Shown: one piece after another, positions 33,878-43,480 of the stretch
How the letters are laid out: the number at the start of each line of letters is the position of its first letter
Position numbering within the stretch: position 1 is the stretch's first letter
Source of the DNA: Alkalicoccus saliphilus
GTDB taxonomy: Bacteria > Bacillota > Bacilli > Bacillales > Salisediminibacteriaceae
Assembly: GCF_003044065.1 (NCBI RefSeq)
Contig: NZ_PZJJ01000004.1
Span: forward strand, 62,001 to 126,000
DNA length: 64,000 bases
Direction: 5' to 3'
Notes under the pieces: model-generated
Databases searched by the model: none
What the model saw: the letters and a program-made list of their open reading frames with translations, nothing else
Told to the model about the DNA's origin: nothing
Position numbers and translations under genes: made by a program

Positions 33878-34696
33878 CTACTCGGGAAAGCGATGTTTCT
33901 CAACATATTCAGAGATCTGCTCATAGTCAGCACCGACGTCTCCACTCTGATGGGCATCGGATCCGAAGGTGAGAGGAATACCTCTGGAAGCGGCTTCTTT
34001 AACGAAAGGAAGTGGAGGGTATATTTCCCTGCAGTGGCGTTTTCTGAGACCGGCAGTATTGATGTCGAGGGAACAGCCTTCAGCTGCAGCTGTATCGAGG
34101 ACGTCCCGGATCATTTTCGTGTCAACGAAAGTACGGGGGAAAAGTTTTTGGAATTTCCGTACAAGAGTGATATGGCCGATTCGTTTCGGTTTATAGGCGC
34201 CAAGGTCGGATGTGATGGACTTTCTTACCGTGCGGTAGTAGTCAGAATAAAGATTTTCCAGGGATCCAAAGTATTCTTTAAGATGACGGAAAGCATGCTC
34301 GTCAAAGTCAAGGCATGTATAGCCGCTGCCGCTGCGGAGAAAATGGACAGACAGCACGGCATCATCCAGCTCCGGACCAATCTCCCGAAGGAAATCGGCG
34401 GTCTGAGCCTCGTATCCTTCTATAAAGTCAATTTCCAGACCGGTGAGAATTTCGATGTCCTTTCTATAGAACTGTTTTAATTTCTGTATCTCCCCGATAT
34501 AATAAGGAAGGTCCTTTTTTCTCATAGCACTGTCCTGGTCCGGTACCGGATCCTGAAAGCCTTCCGGAAGCGGGGCATGTTCAGTGAAGGTAAGCCTTTG
34601 AAAACCATTCCTGACAGCCTCTTCCACGTAACTCTGAAGGCTGTCTGTGCTGCCATGGGGGCAGTAAGGGGTATGAATGTGGCCGTCGTGGATCAT
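33878..34696 (-). CDS. hisJ: Histidinol-phosphatase HisJ (PHP family)
   Basis: A 272-residue PHP-superfamily phosphatase that makes L-histidinol from histidinol phosphate in histidine synthesis. Metal-binding motifs: DGHIHTPYCPHG at the N terminus, TFTEHAPLP, GLEIDFIEGYE, VHFL and FGSDAHQSGDVG near the C terminus. It is the B. subtilis HisJ (YtvP) type. The start is the ATG preceded by aaaggatg. It is transcribed towards msrC, 48 bases away, and not linked to other his genes. Confidence 0.93.
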   Translation of the reverse strand: MIHDGHIHTPYCPHGSTDSLQSYVEEAVRNGFQRLTFTEHAPLPEGFQDPVPDQDSAMRKKDLPYYIGEIQKLKQFYRKDIEILTGLEIDFIEGYEAQTADFLREIGPELDDAVLSVHFLRSGSGYTCLDFDEHAFRHLKEYFGSLENLYSDYYRTVRKSITSDLGAYKPKRIGHITLVRKFQKLFPRTFVDTKMIRDVLDTAAAEGCSLDINTAGLRKRHCREIYPPLPFVKEAASRGIPLTFGSDAHQSGDVGADYEQISEYVEKHRFPE

Positions 34697-34957
34697 ATAT
34701 AACATCCTTTCCTTAAAGAAGGCACTTAAGCAGGACGGAATGAGTGCCACTGTAAAATTATTTTTGAAATAAGATTCTTACTGCTGTAAAAAAAGAAGAA
34801 GGAATTTTAAGAAATCATATAATAAATTATTCCAATCAGCTGTTGTCATGATAAGATAGAGAATAGATTGTCTGCTTTGTGTCATTATGAACTTACTACA
34901 TATATTACGTCAATATCTGCAGGATGCCGGGGCGTCTGCAGGTTGGAGGAGGTCCGC

Positions 34958-36646
34958 ATGAATTTTGTTATATACACAATAATCATTCTGCTTATTTTAA
35001 TCGTTGCTTACGGAGCCTGGTCACGGAGACAGATTTACCGTGACGTAGATAAGCTGGGGAACCGTAAAGCCGAACTGTTGAACAGGCCGGTCGGAGAAGA
35101 GCTTGAACGGGTAAAAGCACTTAAGCTCTCCGGGGAAACGGAGGAACGTTTTGAGCAGTGGCGTGGTGAATGGGATCAGCTCGTCCGAATTCAGCTTCCC
35201 TATATTGAAGAAAAGCTGTTCGAAGTAGAGGAGCTTGCCAATAAGTATCGATTTCCTAAAGCGCAGAGCGAAATTAAAGAAACAAAAAAAGCGCTCGATG
35301 AAATTGAAAATCATATCGACGCCCTCATTGAAGAAGTGAATGAACTGGTCGACATCGAAGGAACCAACCGGGTGGAAAGCCGGGAACTCACAGCGGTGTA
35401 TGAAGAGATCCGCCGGAGGCTTCAGGTGGATCGGGAAGAACTGGACCAGGCGGCAGACACTATCGAGAACGAGATGGAAAAAGTCGATCGGAAATTTGAA
35501 GCATTTTTACAGGAAACCGAAGAAGGTAATTACTTCAATGCCCAGGAAACACTTGCTGCCATTAGAGAAATGCTTACGAGCATGAATTATATGACAGAAG
35601 CAGTGCCTGAGCGTCTGATGTACGTACAGCGCGACCTTCCTTCTCAGGTGGAGGAACTGGATAACGGCCTGGACGAAATGGCGATGAGCGGTTTCCCTGT
35701 GCATTTATATTCCAGTGAGGATTTGATTGAAGGTCTTAAAGAGCGGGTAAAAGAAGCGGAAACTTCTCTTTTTGATCTGCAGCTGGAAAAAGCTCAGGAA
35801 ATAATTACGAGCGTGGAGGAAACACTGCAGGAAATGATGGAAAAACTGGAACAGGAAGCAGTCGTCCGCAACGAAGTGGAACAGGAATTTTCCACTCAGA
35901 AGAGCCGTATGTACCAGGTTCCGGAGCAGCTGCAGCGACTCGTGCAGGAGCAGGAAGTGGTGAAGCTGCGTTATCAGCTTCATTCGTCCCTGGAGCTTGA
36001 AGTAAATGATTTTTTTGCGCGTATGAAATCCTTAAAAGCAGATTTTGCTGCGCTCGAAGATGCGGCAGCGCTGAAAAGAATGACATATACTGACATACAC
36101 AATCAGCTGGAAGTCTGGAAAGAGGAAATTACTCAGCTTGAAGCAGATATAGAGCAGATGTATGCCAACTTCAACAAACTTCGTCAGGATGAACTCGATG
36201 CAGAGGATATCATTGACGAAGATGCTGAAAGGGTTACGAAAGTACGCCGCGCCCTGAGCCGCTCTTCTCTTCCTAAAATTCCGGATATTACGTTGGAGCA
36301 GGTGAAGGAAGCAGAGAGAAAGCTTTATTATGCAGCAAAACTCCTGGATTCTCTTCCTATCGGTATGGAAGACGTCCGTAAGGCAGTAGCGGAAGCAGAC
36401 GCCCAGACAGAGCATGCCGAAGAGGCCGTTAACAAAATGCTTGAAGACGCAAGAATGGCTGAGCGGGTGGTGCAGTACGGCAACAGGTACCGTACGCAGA
36501 ATGATAAAGTGAACATTCTTCTGCTTCAGGCAGAAGACCGGTTCCGTCAGGGATATTACGAAGAGTCGCTGGAACTGGCTGTAGCCGGCGTGGAAAAAGT
36601 CGAGAAAAACGTGCTGGAACGTATAAAAAAAGATGAGCTGAAATAA
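34958..36646 (+). CDS. ezrA: Septation ring formation regulator EzrA
   Basis: A 562-residue membrane protein with one N-terminal helix (about residues 2-22, NFVIYTIIILLILIVAYGAW) and a cytoplasmic body made of spectrin-like coiled coils. It binds FtsZ and limits Z-ring formation to mid-cell. The length is identical to B. subtilis EzrA. The C-terminal RTQNDKVNILLLQAEDRFRQGYYEESLELA patch corresponds to the conserved QNR-like motif region. Start: ATG with ggaggaggt upstream. Confidence 0.96.
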   Translation: MNFVIYTIIILLILIVAYGAWSRRQIYRDVDKLGNRKAELLNRPVGEELERVKALKLSGETEERFEQWRGEWDQLVRIQLPYIEEKLFEVEELANKYRFPKAQSEIKETKKALDEIENHIDALIEEVNELVDIEGTNRVESRELTAVYEEIRRRLQVDREELDQAADTIENEMEKVDRKFEAFLQETEEGNYFNAQETLAAIREMLTSMNYMTEAVPERLMYVQRDLPSQVEELDNGLDEMAMSGFPVHLYSSEDLIEGLKERVKEAETSLFDLQLEKAQEIITSVEETLQEMMEKLEQEAVVRNEVEQEFSTQKSRMYQVPEQLQRLVQEQEVVKLRYQLHSSLELEVNDFFARMKSLKADFAALEDAAALKRMTYTDIHNQLEVWKEEITQLEADIEQMYANFNKLRQDELDAEDIIDEDAERVTKVRRALSRSSLPKIPDITLEQVKEAERKLYYAAKLLDSLPIGMEDVRKAVAEADAQTEHAEEAVNKMLEDARMAERVVQYGNRYRTQNDKVNILLLQAEDRFRQGYYEESLELAVAGVEKVEKNVLERIKKDELK

Positions 36647-36673
36647 ACGAAAATATATTAAGGACAAATATGG

Positions 36674-36710
36674 AAGGTTCAGGACAAATGCAGTCCTGGA
36701 CCTTTCTTTA
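36674..36710 (+). terminator. Terminator of ezrA
   Basis: A 12-bp stem aaggttcaggac / gtcctggacctt with a 7-base loop, then tcttta. Confidence 0.88.
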
Positions 36711-36826
36711 TTGATCGGCTCTGTTAAAGCTTCATATGGAGATCAGGGCTCTTTCTGCTGTTCAAAAAGAGGAGAATGTGATACGATCATTCGTTGAATA
36801 GAGCTAAGAAAAGGGGCAGCGCTTCT

Positions 36827-37975
36827 ATGATTTATCTTGATAACAGTGCAACGACCAGACCTTGGAGAAGTGTACTGGACACGTATATAAAAGTATCGGA
36901 AAGTTATTTTGGCAATCCATCTTCTCTTCACCCGCTCGGTGGGGAAGCCGATAAGCTGCTTGACCAGTCAAGGGCACAGACAGCCTCTCTTCTCGGAGTG
37001 AATAAAAAAGACATCATTTTCACTTCCGGGGCCACGGAGGCGAACAATCTGGCAGTCAAAGGGGCGGCGGAAGCAAGAAAACATCAGGGCAGCCACATTA
37101 TTACAACGTCCGTGGAACATCCTTCTGTTCTTGAAGCAGCAGCGGCCCTTGAACAAAAAGGATGGGAAGTTACGAGACTGAGTCCGGACAAAAATGGGGA
37201 AATCAGTCCGGAGCAGGTGGAGGAAGCACTCCGGATGGATACGGTTCTTGTTTCCTGCATGCACGTAAACAATGAAACAGGAAGTATCCTCCCTGTGGAA
37301 AAAATCGGGGAATGTTTAAAAAAGCACCCTAAAGTTCTTTTTCATGTTGATTATGTTCAAGGCATTGGAAAAGTACCGCTTTCGATGACGGAAAGCAGAA
37401 TCGATCTTTTAACAATTTCCGGACATAAGTTTCACTGTGTTAAAGGAACAGGCGTCCTTGCTGTCCGTCGTGGCAGGCTGGAGCCGCTGTTTCACGGAGG
37501 AACACAGGAAAACAGACTCCGGGCCGGTACGGAAAACACGGCGGGAGCTGCAGCACTTGCAAAAGCAATGCGCCTGCTGCTGGATGGAAGCAGAGAGGCC
37601 GCAGGCCGGATGAGATCCCTCAACCTGCTGCTTGAAGAAAAGCTGAGTGAATGGAAAGGGGTCGAAATTAATTCTCCGAAAAACAGAGCACCGCATATTC
37701 TTAATTTTTCTGTAGCAGGAATCAAGCCGGAAACAGTAGTTCAGGCGCTCGCTCAAAAAGAGATTTATATATCAACAACTTCGGCATGTTCATCAAAGCA
37801 GGGGTCCGGGAGCCGGGTGCTTCAGGCTATGCCGCTTCCAAAAGAACGATCGGAAACGGCATTGAGAATTTCTTTATCTGAAGAAACAACCCGGGAAGAT
37901 ATTGATGCTTTTTTACTGGCTTGGGAAGAAATTTATGAAACGACAGCAAGAAAGGGGAAACAATATGAAATATGA
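36827..37975 (+). CDS. nifZ: Cysteine desulfurase (NifS/IscS family)
   Basis: A 382-residue PLP enzyme that takes sulfur from cysteine as a protein persulfide. The PLP lysine is K201 in TISGHKFH, with H200 as usual; the catalytic Cys is C321 in STTSACSSKQG. N terminus MIYLDNSATTRP. Overlapped by thiI (11 bases), the pair that in B. subtilis (nifZ-thiI) supplies sulfur for 4-thiouridine in tRNA. The ATG start is preceded by aaggggcagc. Confidence 0.94.
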   Translation: MIYLDNSATTRPWRSVLDTYIKVSESYFGNPSSLHPLGGEADKLLDQSRAQTASLLGVNKKDIIFTSGATEANNLAVKGAAEARKHQGSHIITTSVEHPSVLEAAAALEQKGWEVTRLSPDKNGEISPEQVEEALRMDTVLVSCMHVNNETGSILPVEKIGECLKKHPKVLFHVDYVQGIGKVPLSMTESRIDLLTISGHKFHCVKGTGVLAVRRGRLEPLFHGGTQENRLRAGTENTAGAAALAKAMRLLLDGSREAAGRMRSLNLLLEEKLSEWKGVEINSPKNRAPHILNFSVAGIKPETVVQALAQKEIYISTTSACSSKQGSGSRVLQAMPLPKERSETALRISLSEETTREDIDAFLLAWEEIYETTARKGKQYEI

Positions 37976-39170
37976 TCTATTACTGATCCGTTATGCAGAG
38001 CTGTCGGTAAAAGGAAAAAACCGCAAAAAGTTTGAACGTCAGCTGCAGAATAATATTCGGGAGGCGCTCCGGGATTTTCCCGAGGCAAAAGTGTTCCGGA
38101 CGTATGGAAGAATGTACGTGGAGCTGAAGGGGGCACCGCTTCACGAAGTAACTGAAAGACTAAGGGGAATTTTCGGTATTTCTTCTTTCAGCCCGGTAAT
38201 ACGGGAAAAACTTGAAGAAGAAGCGGTGATGGAGGCCGCCCATCGTGTAACGGAGGACAGCCTCCCGGACGGTGGAAGCTTTAAAGTCTCTGTCCGCAGA
38301 ATTAATAAGGATTTTCCCACCGGCTCCCAGGAAATGAATCAGAAAGTCGGGGGATACGTTCTGCGCCGTATGGAAAAACTCCGGGTGGATGTCAAAAACC
38401 CGGACGTTGAAATAAGCATCGAAATACGGGATGAGGCCGCGTATGTGTCAGGAGAAGTAATCCGTGGGGCGGGAGGATTTCCTGTCGGAAGCGGAGGCAG
38501 GGCACTGCTTCTTCTTTCCGGAGGTATCGACAGCCCTGCAGCCGGGTGGCTTGCAATGAAGCGCGGGGTTACGGTGGAAGCAATTCATTTCCACAGCCCC
38601 CCCTACACGAATGAGCGTGCTAAACAAAAAGTGGAAGAACTCGGAAACATTCTTTCGCAGTACGGTGGTAACATTAAGCTCCACATCGTACCTTTTACGG
38701 AAGCGCAGCTTGCCATCCATAAACAGATTCCGGATAACTGTGAGATCACGGTAATGAGAAGATTTATGCTGCGTATAGCGGAGGAAACGGCGCGCAGACG
38801 CGGAATTATGGCGCTCGTCAACGGAGAAAGTCTTGGACAGGTGGCGAGTCAGACGATGGAAAGCATGTATACAATTAATGAAGTCACTTCCATGCCGGTC
38901 CTTCGTCCACTCGTGACGATGGACAAGCTGGAAGTGATCGATATTGCCCAGAAAATTGGCACGTACGAAACGTCGATTCTTCCTTATGAAGACTGCTGTA
39001 CAATATTCCTGCCTCCGGATGCCAAAACTCGTCCAAAACTCGAGAAAATTCAGTATTACGAAAGCTTTCTTGATGTCGATTACTATGTGCAGAGAGCAGT
39101 GAAAGGAATTGAAACGATCGAGCTGACAGGCATCAGCCGGGAAACAGAAGAAATAAACGAACTGCTTTAA
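37965..39170 (+). CDS. thiI: tRNA 4-thiouridine synthase ThiI
   Basis: A 401-residue enzyme that adenylates U8 of tRNA and replaces oxygen with sulfur. An N-terminal ferredoxin-like and THUMP region (about 1-165, KGKNRKKFERQL, GSFKVSVRRINKDFP) is followed by the PP-loop ATPase motif LLSGGIDSPAAGW (SGGIDS at 185-190). No C-terminal rhodanese domain is present, as in B. subtilis. The start lies inside the end of nifZ, so the two are translationally coupled. Confidence 0.96.
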   Translation: MKYDLLLIRYAELSVKGKNRKKFERQLQNNIREALRDFPEAKVFRTYGRMYVELKGAPLHEVTERLRGIFGISSFSPVIREKLEEEAVMEAAHRVTEDSLPDGGSFKVSVRRINKDFPTGSQEMNQKVGGYVLRRMEKLRVDVKNPDVEISIEIRDEAAYVSGEVIRGAGGFPVGSGGRALLLLSGGIDSPAAGWLAMKRGVTVEAIHFHSPPYTNERAKQKVEELGNILSQYGGNIKLHIVPFTEAQLAIHKQIPDNCEITVMRRFMLRIAEETARRRGIMALVNGESLGQVASQTMESMYTINEVTSMPVLRPLVTMDKLEVIDIAQKIGTYETSILPYEDCCTIFLPPDAKTRPKLEKIQYYESFLDVDYYVQRAVKGIETIELTGISRETEEINELL

Positions 39171-39187
39171 CTTACCGATCTGTATTC

Positions 39188-39218
39188 AAAAGCTGCCCTT
39201 GAGGAGGGCAGCTTTTGT
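39188..39218 (+). terminator. Terminator of nifZ-thiI
   Basis: A stem aaaagctgccct / agggcagctttt, followed by gtta; the T run is part of the stem. Confidence 0.82.
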
Positions 39219-39318
39219 TATTCATTCCGGGTCAGGCAAGCCGGCTTCTTCTCCTTTTACTTGCGTCCGTACTTTTCTCCAAGCATAATAAAAATATGGA
39301 TCGAAAGGGGAGGATTAG

Positions 39319-40908
39319 ATGGGAACACTTTGGTTTGGAGGCACTGTGCGCCCCCTGACCGACAGCAGTGCAGTTGCGTCTGCTGTGTTTACCGAGAATG
39401 GAATGGTTGAGGACACGGGAACAGAGGAGGATCTGCGCCTCCGCTGGCAGGAAAAGATTACAGAAGAAATAAATCTTCAGGGAGGTACGATGTATCCGGG
39501 CTTTACAGACAGTCATCTACATATTATCGGTCATGGGGAAAAACTGTTAAAGCTGGATGTATCGACCGTAAAAAGTATCGCAGAGCTGAAAAGGATACTA
39601 ACTGAAAAAGCCGAAAAAACACCGGCAGGAGAATGGGTGCTGGCAGAGGGCTTCAATGAGAACCTGTATGAAAACTGCACTGTCCCCGACCGCAGTATTC
39701 TGGATGATATTACCGTGGATCATCCCGTGATGCTTACCCGTGTCTGCCGGCATGCGATGGTCACTAATTCCACCGGGTTGAAGCTTGCAGGAATTACGGA
39801 AAAAACAGTTGAACCGGAAGGAGGTATCATCGTAAAGGATACAGACGGCCGTCCGACAGGCTATCTCCACGACCAGGCTCAGGAACTGCTGAAGCCTGTA
39901 CTTCCTCCTGTAGACCGTTCCTATGTGAAGCGGGCACTGGAAGTTGCTCTTATGGATCTTCACCAAAACGGATTTACAGGAGGGCACACCGAAGATCTTT
40001 TTTATTATAATGCCCCCTCAGAAACGCTTGATGTTTTTTACGAAGTAATTAATCAGCAGAATAAGTTCCGGGCAAACCTGCTTGTACATCATGAGGCGGC
40101 GGAGGAAGTTTTCGCTCATGCTGAAGAACATCCGTACGTTACTTTAGGATCTGTGAAGATTTTCGCGGACGGTGCACTGGGTGGGAGGACGGCTTTTCTG
40201 AAAGAGCCGTACAGTGACGATCCTTCCACAAAAGGGGTAGCTATTCATGCCCGGGAGGAACTGGAAAGACTCACCGCAGAAGCTAGAAAATCCGGCATGC
40301 CCGTTGCTGTTCATGTGATCGGCGATGCAGCACTTGATTATGCAGTCGGAGCATTGGAAAAATATCCGGTTCCTGAAGGGAAAAGAGACCGGCTGATTCA
40401 TCTTCAGGTAACAGACCGCGAGCTGCGGAATCGTCTTCGAAAACTTCCGGTAGTGCTCGATATTCAGCCCCGCTTTACAGTCTCCGACTTTCCGTGGGTG
40501 GAAGAACGTCTCGGACGCAAGCGCCTGAAAGACTCTTTTGCCTGGAAAACATTTTTGGAAGAAGGGCTGATGTGCGCGGGCGGCTCCGATGCACCGATAG
40601 AACCGGTTAATCCGCTGCTTGGCATTCATGCAGCAGTAACGAGAAGAAGTCCGGAAGAAAACCACGAAGACTATATGCCGGAAGAGAAGCTCTCATTGTA
40701 CGAAGCGCTGCAGCTGTTCACATCCGGCGGAGCGAAAGCTGTATCCGAGGAAAATGTGAGCGGGTTGATACAGAAAGGATACCGGGCCGACTTTACAGTT
40801 TTAAATACAGATTTGTTCAGCAGCGAACCTGATGAATGGCTCAACAGCTCTGTACTGATGACTGTAGTAGACGATACCGTTGTTTATGACACACGCCGCA
40901 GGAAATAA
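39319..40908 (+). CDS. ytcJ: Amidohydrolase family protein YtcJ
   Basis: A 529-residue metal-dependent hydrolase of the amidohydrolase (type 3) family. Metal ligands: DSHLHI (H66, H68), VKIFADGALGGR (bridging Lys/Asp region), VHVIGDAALD, LIHLQ and CAGGSDAPIEPVNPL. These enzymes hydrolyse exocyclic amide bonds, but the substrate is unknown. The N-terminal beta-sandwich LWFGGTVRPLTD is typical. It has its own ggggagg ribosome binding site and follows the thiI terminator. Confidence 0.87.
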   Translation: MGTLWFGGTVRPLTDSSAVASAVFTENGMVEDTGTEEDLRLRWQEKITEEINLQGGTMYPGFTDSHLHIIGHGEKLLKLDVSTVKSIAELKRILTEKAEKTPAGEWVLAEGFNENLYENCTVPDRSILDDITVDHPVMLTRVCRHAMVTNSTGLKLAGITEKTVEPEGGIIVKDTDGRPTGYLHDQAQELLKPVLPPVDRSYVKRALEVALMDLHQNGFTGGHTEDLFYYNAPSETLDVFYEVINQQNKFRANLLVHHEAAEEVFAHAEEHPYVTLGSVKIFADGALGGRTAFLKEPYSDDPSTKGVAIHAREELERLTAEARKSGMPVAVHVIGDAALDYAVGALEKYPVPEGKRDRLIHLQVTDRELRNRLRKLPVVLDIQPRFTVSDFPWVEERLGRKRLKDSFAWKTFLEEGLMCAGGSDAPIEPVNPLLGIHAAVTRRSPEENHEDYMPEEKLSLYEALQLFTSGGAKAVSEENVSGLIQKGYRADFTVLNTDLFSSEPDEWLNSSVLMTVVDDTVVYDTRRRK

Positions 40909-40910
40909 AA

Positions 40911-40938
40911 AAAGGACGCCGGGTCATAACGGCGTCCT
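40911..40938 (-). terminator. Terminator of NAD kinase gene
   Basis: aggacgccg / cggcgtcct with an 8- to 9-base loop; on the minus strand it is followed by ttttttttatttc. It also separates convergent ytcJ. Confidence 0.85.
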
Positions 40939-40952
40939 CTCGGCAGATGTTC

Positions 40953-41759
40953 CTATTCCAGAAAGCTGCGTTTCAGCTTGTTGGCAAACAGGTTGTCTTT
41001 CATCTTCAATGTTTTAACAACCCGATCGGAAACTTTCACATTAATATGGCGGCTGTGACGTATACCCATTGCTTCGTTGTCAATACCGATGATTGGATGA
41101 TCGTTTCCGTCCTGTACGACTTTCAGCGTCAATTCCCGGCCTTTGCTGAGTACAAGGGGGGAACCGAGCGTACGGTACTGATTGTTGTTGACAGAAGCCA
41201 TTTCCGTCAGCTGCATAGCCGGAAGTTTTGGATCAACGACCGCGCCGCCGAGGGATTTGTTATAGGCGGTACTGCCAGTAGGGGTCGATACAAGCAGTCC
41301 GTCTCCCCGGAAAGTTTCGAAATGAAGATTATCCAGGTAAACATCGACTACAAACGTTTTAATAATATTGGAACGTATAGTTACCTCATTTATGCAGTGG
41401 AAACTTTTCAGCCCGTCAATCGTAACTTCAAGGGTGGGATAGCGAAGCACCTCGACCATGTCCATATCTGACTGCATTGCAAGTTCCAGGCGCGTTAGAT
41501 CGCTGGTTGTAAAGTCCGTATAAAAGCCGAAGTCTCCATCATTCACACCGATATAAAGAGCGTCTTCCCGGAAGCGCGTTTTCTGCAGGGCCTGCAGGAA
41601 CGTCCCGTCGCCTCCAAAGCTCGCAATAATATTTGCATCTTTTGGATCCTCGACAAGGTTAAAATCGTATTTCCGGCCAAGCTCACGGGCTTTTTGCACT
41701 TTTTCTTCCAGTTCGTCTGTTTTTTTGTAGAATAAATAAACATTTTTTCGGTCAGACAT
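40953..41759 (-). CDS. ppnKB: NAD kinase (second isozyme type)
   Basis: A 268-residue NAD kinase that phosphorylates NAD to NADP. The GGDGTFLQAL motif is at 49-58; further family blocks are CINEVTIRSN and GLLVSTPTGSTAYNKSLGGAVVDP. It corresponds in length and place to B. subtilis YtdI (PpnKB/NadK2). The start is the ATG giving MSDRKN, with aaagggag about 11 bases upstream; an upstream in-frame ATG lacks a ribosome binding site. Confidence 0.94.
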   Translation of the reverse strand: MSDRKNVYLFYKKTDELEEKVQKARELGRKYDFNLVEDPKDANIIASFGGDGTFLQALQKTRFREDALYIGVNDGDFGFYTDFTTSDLTRLELAMQSDMDMVEVLRYPTLEVTIDGLKSFHCINEVTIRSNIIKTFVVDVYLDNLHFETFRGDGLLVSTPTGSTAYNKSLGGAVVDPKLPAMQLTEMASVNNNQYRTLGSPLVLSKGRELTLKVVQDGNDHPIIGIDNEAMGIRHSRHINVKVSDRVVKTLKMKDNLFANKLKRSFLE

Positions 41760-41875
41760 AGCGGCGCGACTCCCTTTCTGTCTCAGATTTCTTTTGGTTG
41801 AACACACTTCTATCATATCAAATCAGGACAGGATCCGCAGTAATATTAGTATTTACTTAAAGGAGGAAATAATTT

Positions 41876-42862
41876 ATGAATGGAAAGCGATGGATTGCTC
41901 TCGGGGCTGTGGCCCTCATCATTCTCGCGGCAGGAGCCTTCCGCTTCGGCACAGCACTGTTTCAGACAGACACAGAGGATTTTTTAGCTGGTGCCGGAGG
42001 AGAGGAAATGTCCGAACGTGTAACAGAGCAGGGAACAGACACAGGTAAAATTGCCGTCATTCACCTTGATGGTGTTATCCAGGCAGGAGGCGGCGGAGTT
42101 CTTGGCGGAGGATATGATCATCAGCTTCTGCTCGATCAATTTGACCACGCTGCGGCCGATCCGGAAGTGGAAGGAATTGTTTTCCGCGTGAATACACCTG
42201 GTGGAGGTGTCGTAGAAAGCGATGAAATTCACGATAAGGTGCAGGAAGTACAGGAAGAATACGGCAAGGACGTATATGTTTCCATGGGAAGTCAGGCAGC
42301 AAGCGGCGGTTACTTCGTTTCTGCACCGGCAGAAAGGATTTACGCCAACGGCCAGACAATTACCGGCTCACTCGGTGTTATCATGCAGTCATTCAATGTG
42401 TCCGAGCTGGCTGATAATCTTGGGATCAGTGATCAAACAATTAAAAGCGGGGAATTTAAAGACATTATGTCCGCTACCCGTGAGATGACAGACGACGATG
42501 AAGAAATTCTTCAGTCGATCGTTGATGACGCCTATACGCGCTTTGTTGATGTGATTGAAAACGGCCGTGATCTGAGCCGGGAAGAAGTAGAGAATCTGGC
42601 AGACGGCCGGATTTACACCGGAAACCAGGCAGCCGAAAATGGGCTTGTGGATGACGTGGGAAATCTGGATGATACGATCGGGGCAATGAAAGAAACCCTC
42701 GACCGGGATCCTGATGTTGTCGAATATGAGCGCGGATTCAATATGGGGCAGTTTTTCGGCATGACGGCAGATACACTGCTTGAACACCGCCGTGTGGATG
42801 AATTGGCCGCCTGGCTGGAGCTTAACCAGGGACCGCAGCTTATGTACCTTTACACGGATTGA
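41876..42862 (+). CDS. sppA: Signal peptide peptidase SppA
   Basis: A 328-residue membrane-bound serine protease with a Ser/Lys dyad that degrades leftover signal peptides. N-terminal membrane helix at about 6-26. Catalytic Ser143 lies in QAASGGYF and Lys195 in IKSGEFKD; the 52-residue spacing equals that of B. subtilis SppA (S147/K199). Motifs VNTPGGGVVESDEI and TITGSLGVI are intact. The next gene, yteJ, starts 11 bases later as in B. subtilis, where SppA and YteJ also act together. Confidence 0.95.
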   Translation: MNGKRWIALGAVALIILAAGAFRFGTALFQTDTEDFLAGAGGEEMSERVTEQGTDTGKIAVIHLDGVIQAGGGGVLGGGYDHQLLLDQFDHAAADPEVEGIVFRVNTPGGGVVESDEIHDKVQEVQEEYGKDVYVSMGSQAASGGYFVSAPAERIYANGQTITGSLGVIMQSFNVSELADNLGISDQTIKSGEFKDIMSATREMTDDDEEILQSIVDDAYTRFVDVIENGRDLSREEVENLADGRIYTGNQAAENGLVDDVGNLDDTIGAMKETLDRDPDVVEYERGFNMGQFFGMTADTLLEHRRVDELAAWLELNQGPQLMYLYTD

Positions 42863-42873
42863 GGTGAAGCAGA

Positions 42874-43428
42874 ATGACAGAAGAAACAGTTGCAGAAGAA
42901 AAAGTTAATGTACAGAACGAGCCGCAGACAGCGGTAAAAGAATATTTACGCGCCGGTTTTTGGATGAGGCTCTGGGCTTACACCGTTGATATTCTTGTGA
43001 CAGGATCGCTCAGCGCAGCACTTGTCGGCCTTTATTTCGTGCTGACAGGGGGAGCCGATCTGAATCTCCTGACCTTTACAGCGAGCGGGCTGCTGAGCGC
43101 TTTGATTACATTTGGGTATTTTATTTTACTGACAAAGTTTTTTGGCCAGACTCTCGGGAAAATGCTTTTCGGAATCCGTGTTATTTCGAGAGACAAAGAA
43201 GAACTGACATGGCTCGATGTTATTTTCAGAGAGTTTGTAGGACGTTTTCTTCATCGTTTCCTTTTTGTAACGAATATTCTTTATCTCGTCGTAGCATTTC
43301 ATCCGGAAAAACGCGGCATACACGATTTTCTTGGAAACTCGATAGCCGTTCTTGAAAAGAGGGAAACGGTAACAGTGGGGCCGAAACCGGAAGAACGTGT
43401 TCGGACAGAAGACCCGGCCGTGCAGTAA
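42874..43428 (+). CDS. yteJ: RDD family membrane protein YteJ
   Basis: A 184-residue protein with a polar N terminus, about three membrane helices and the RDD-family pattern (GFWMRLWAYTVDILVTGSL, then TLGKMLFGIRVIS). B. subtilis YteJ forms an operon with sppA and is reported to inhibit SppA under antimicrobial peptide stress. The C-terminal 30 residues are polar and charged. Co-transcribed with sppA. Confidence 0.9.
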   Translation: MTEETVAEEKVNVQNEPQTAVKEYLRAGFWMRLWAYTVDILVTGSLSAALVGLYFVLTGGADLNLLTFTASGLLSALITFGYFILLTKFFGQTLGKMLFGIRVISRDKEELTWLDVIFREFVGRFLHRFLFVTNILYLVVAFHPEKRGIHDFLGNSIAVLEKRETVTVGPKPEERVRTEDPAVQ

Positions 43429-43480
43429 AGCAGTAAAGTATGTTAAGGTAAACAGAGATATTTTAAAGGAGGCAGATAAG

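Noticed and set aside
40947-41471. Long plus-strand frame opposite the NAD kinase gene
   Set aside because: Shadow of the conserved minus-strand NAD kinase; no start signal and no recognisable protein.
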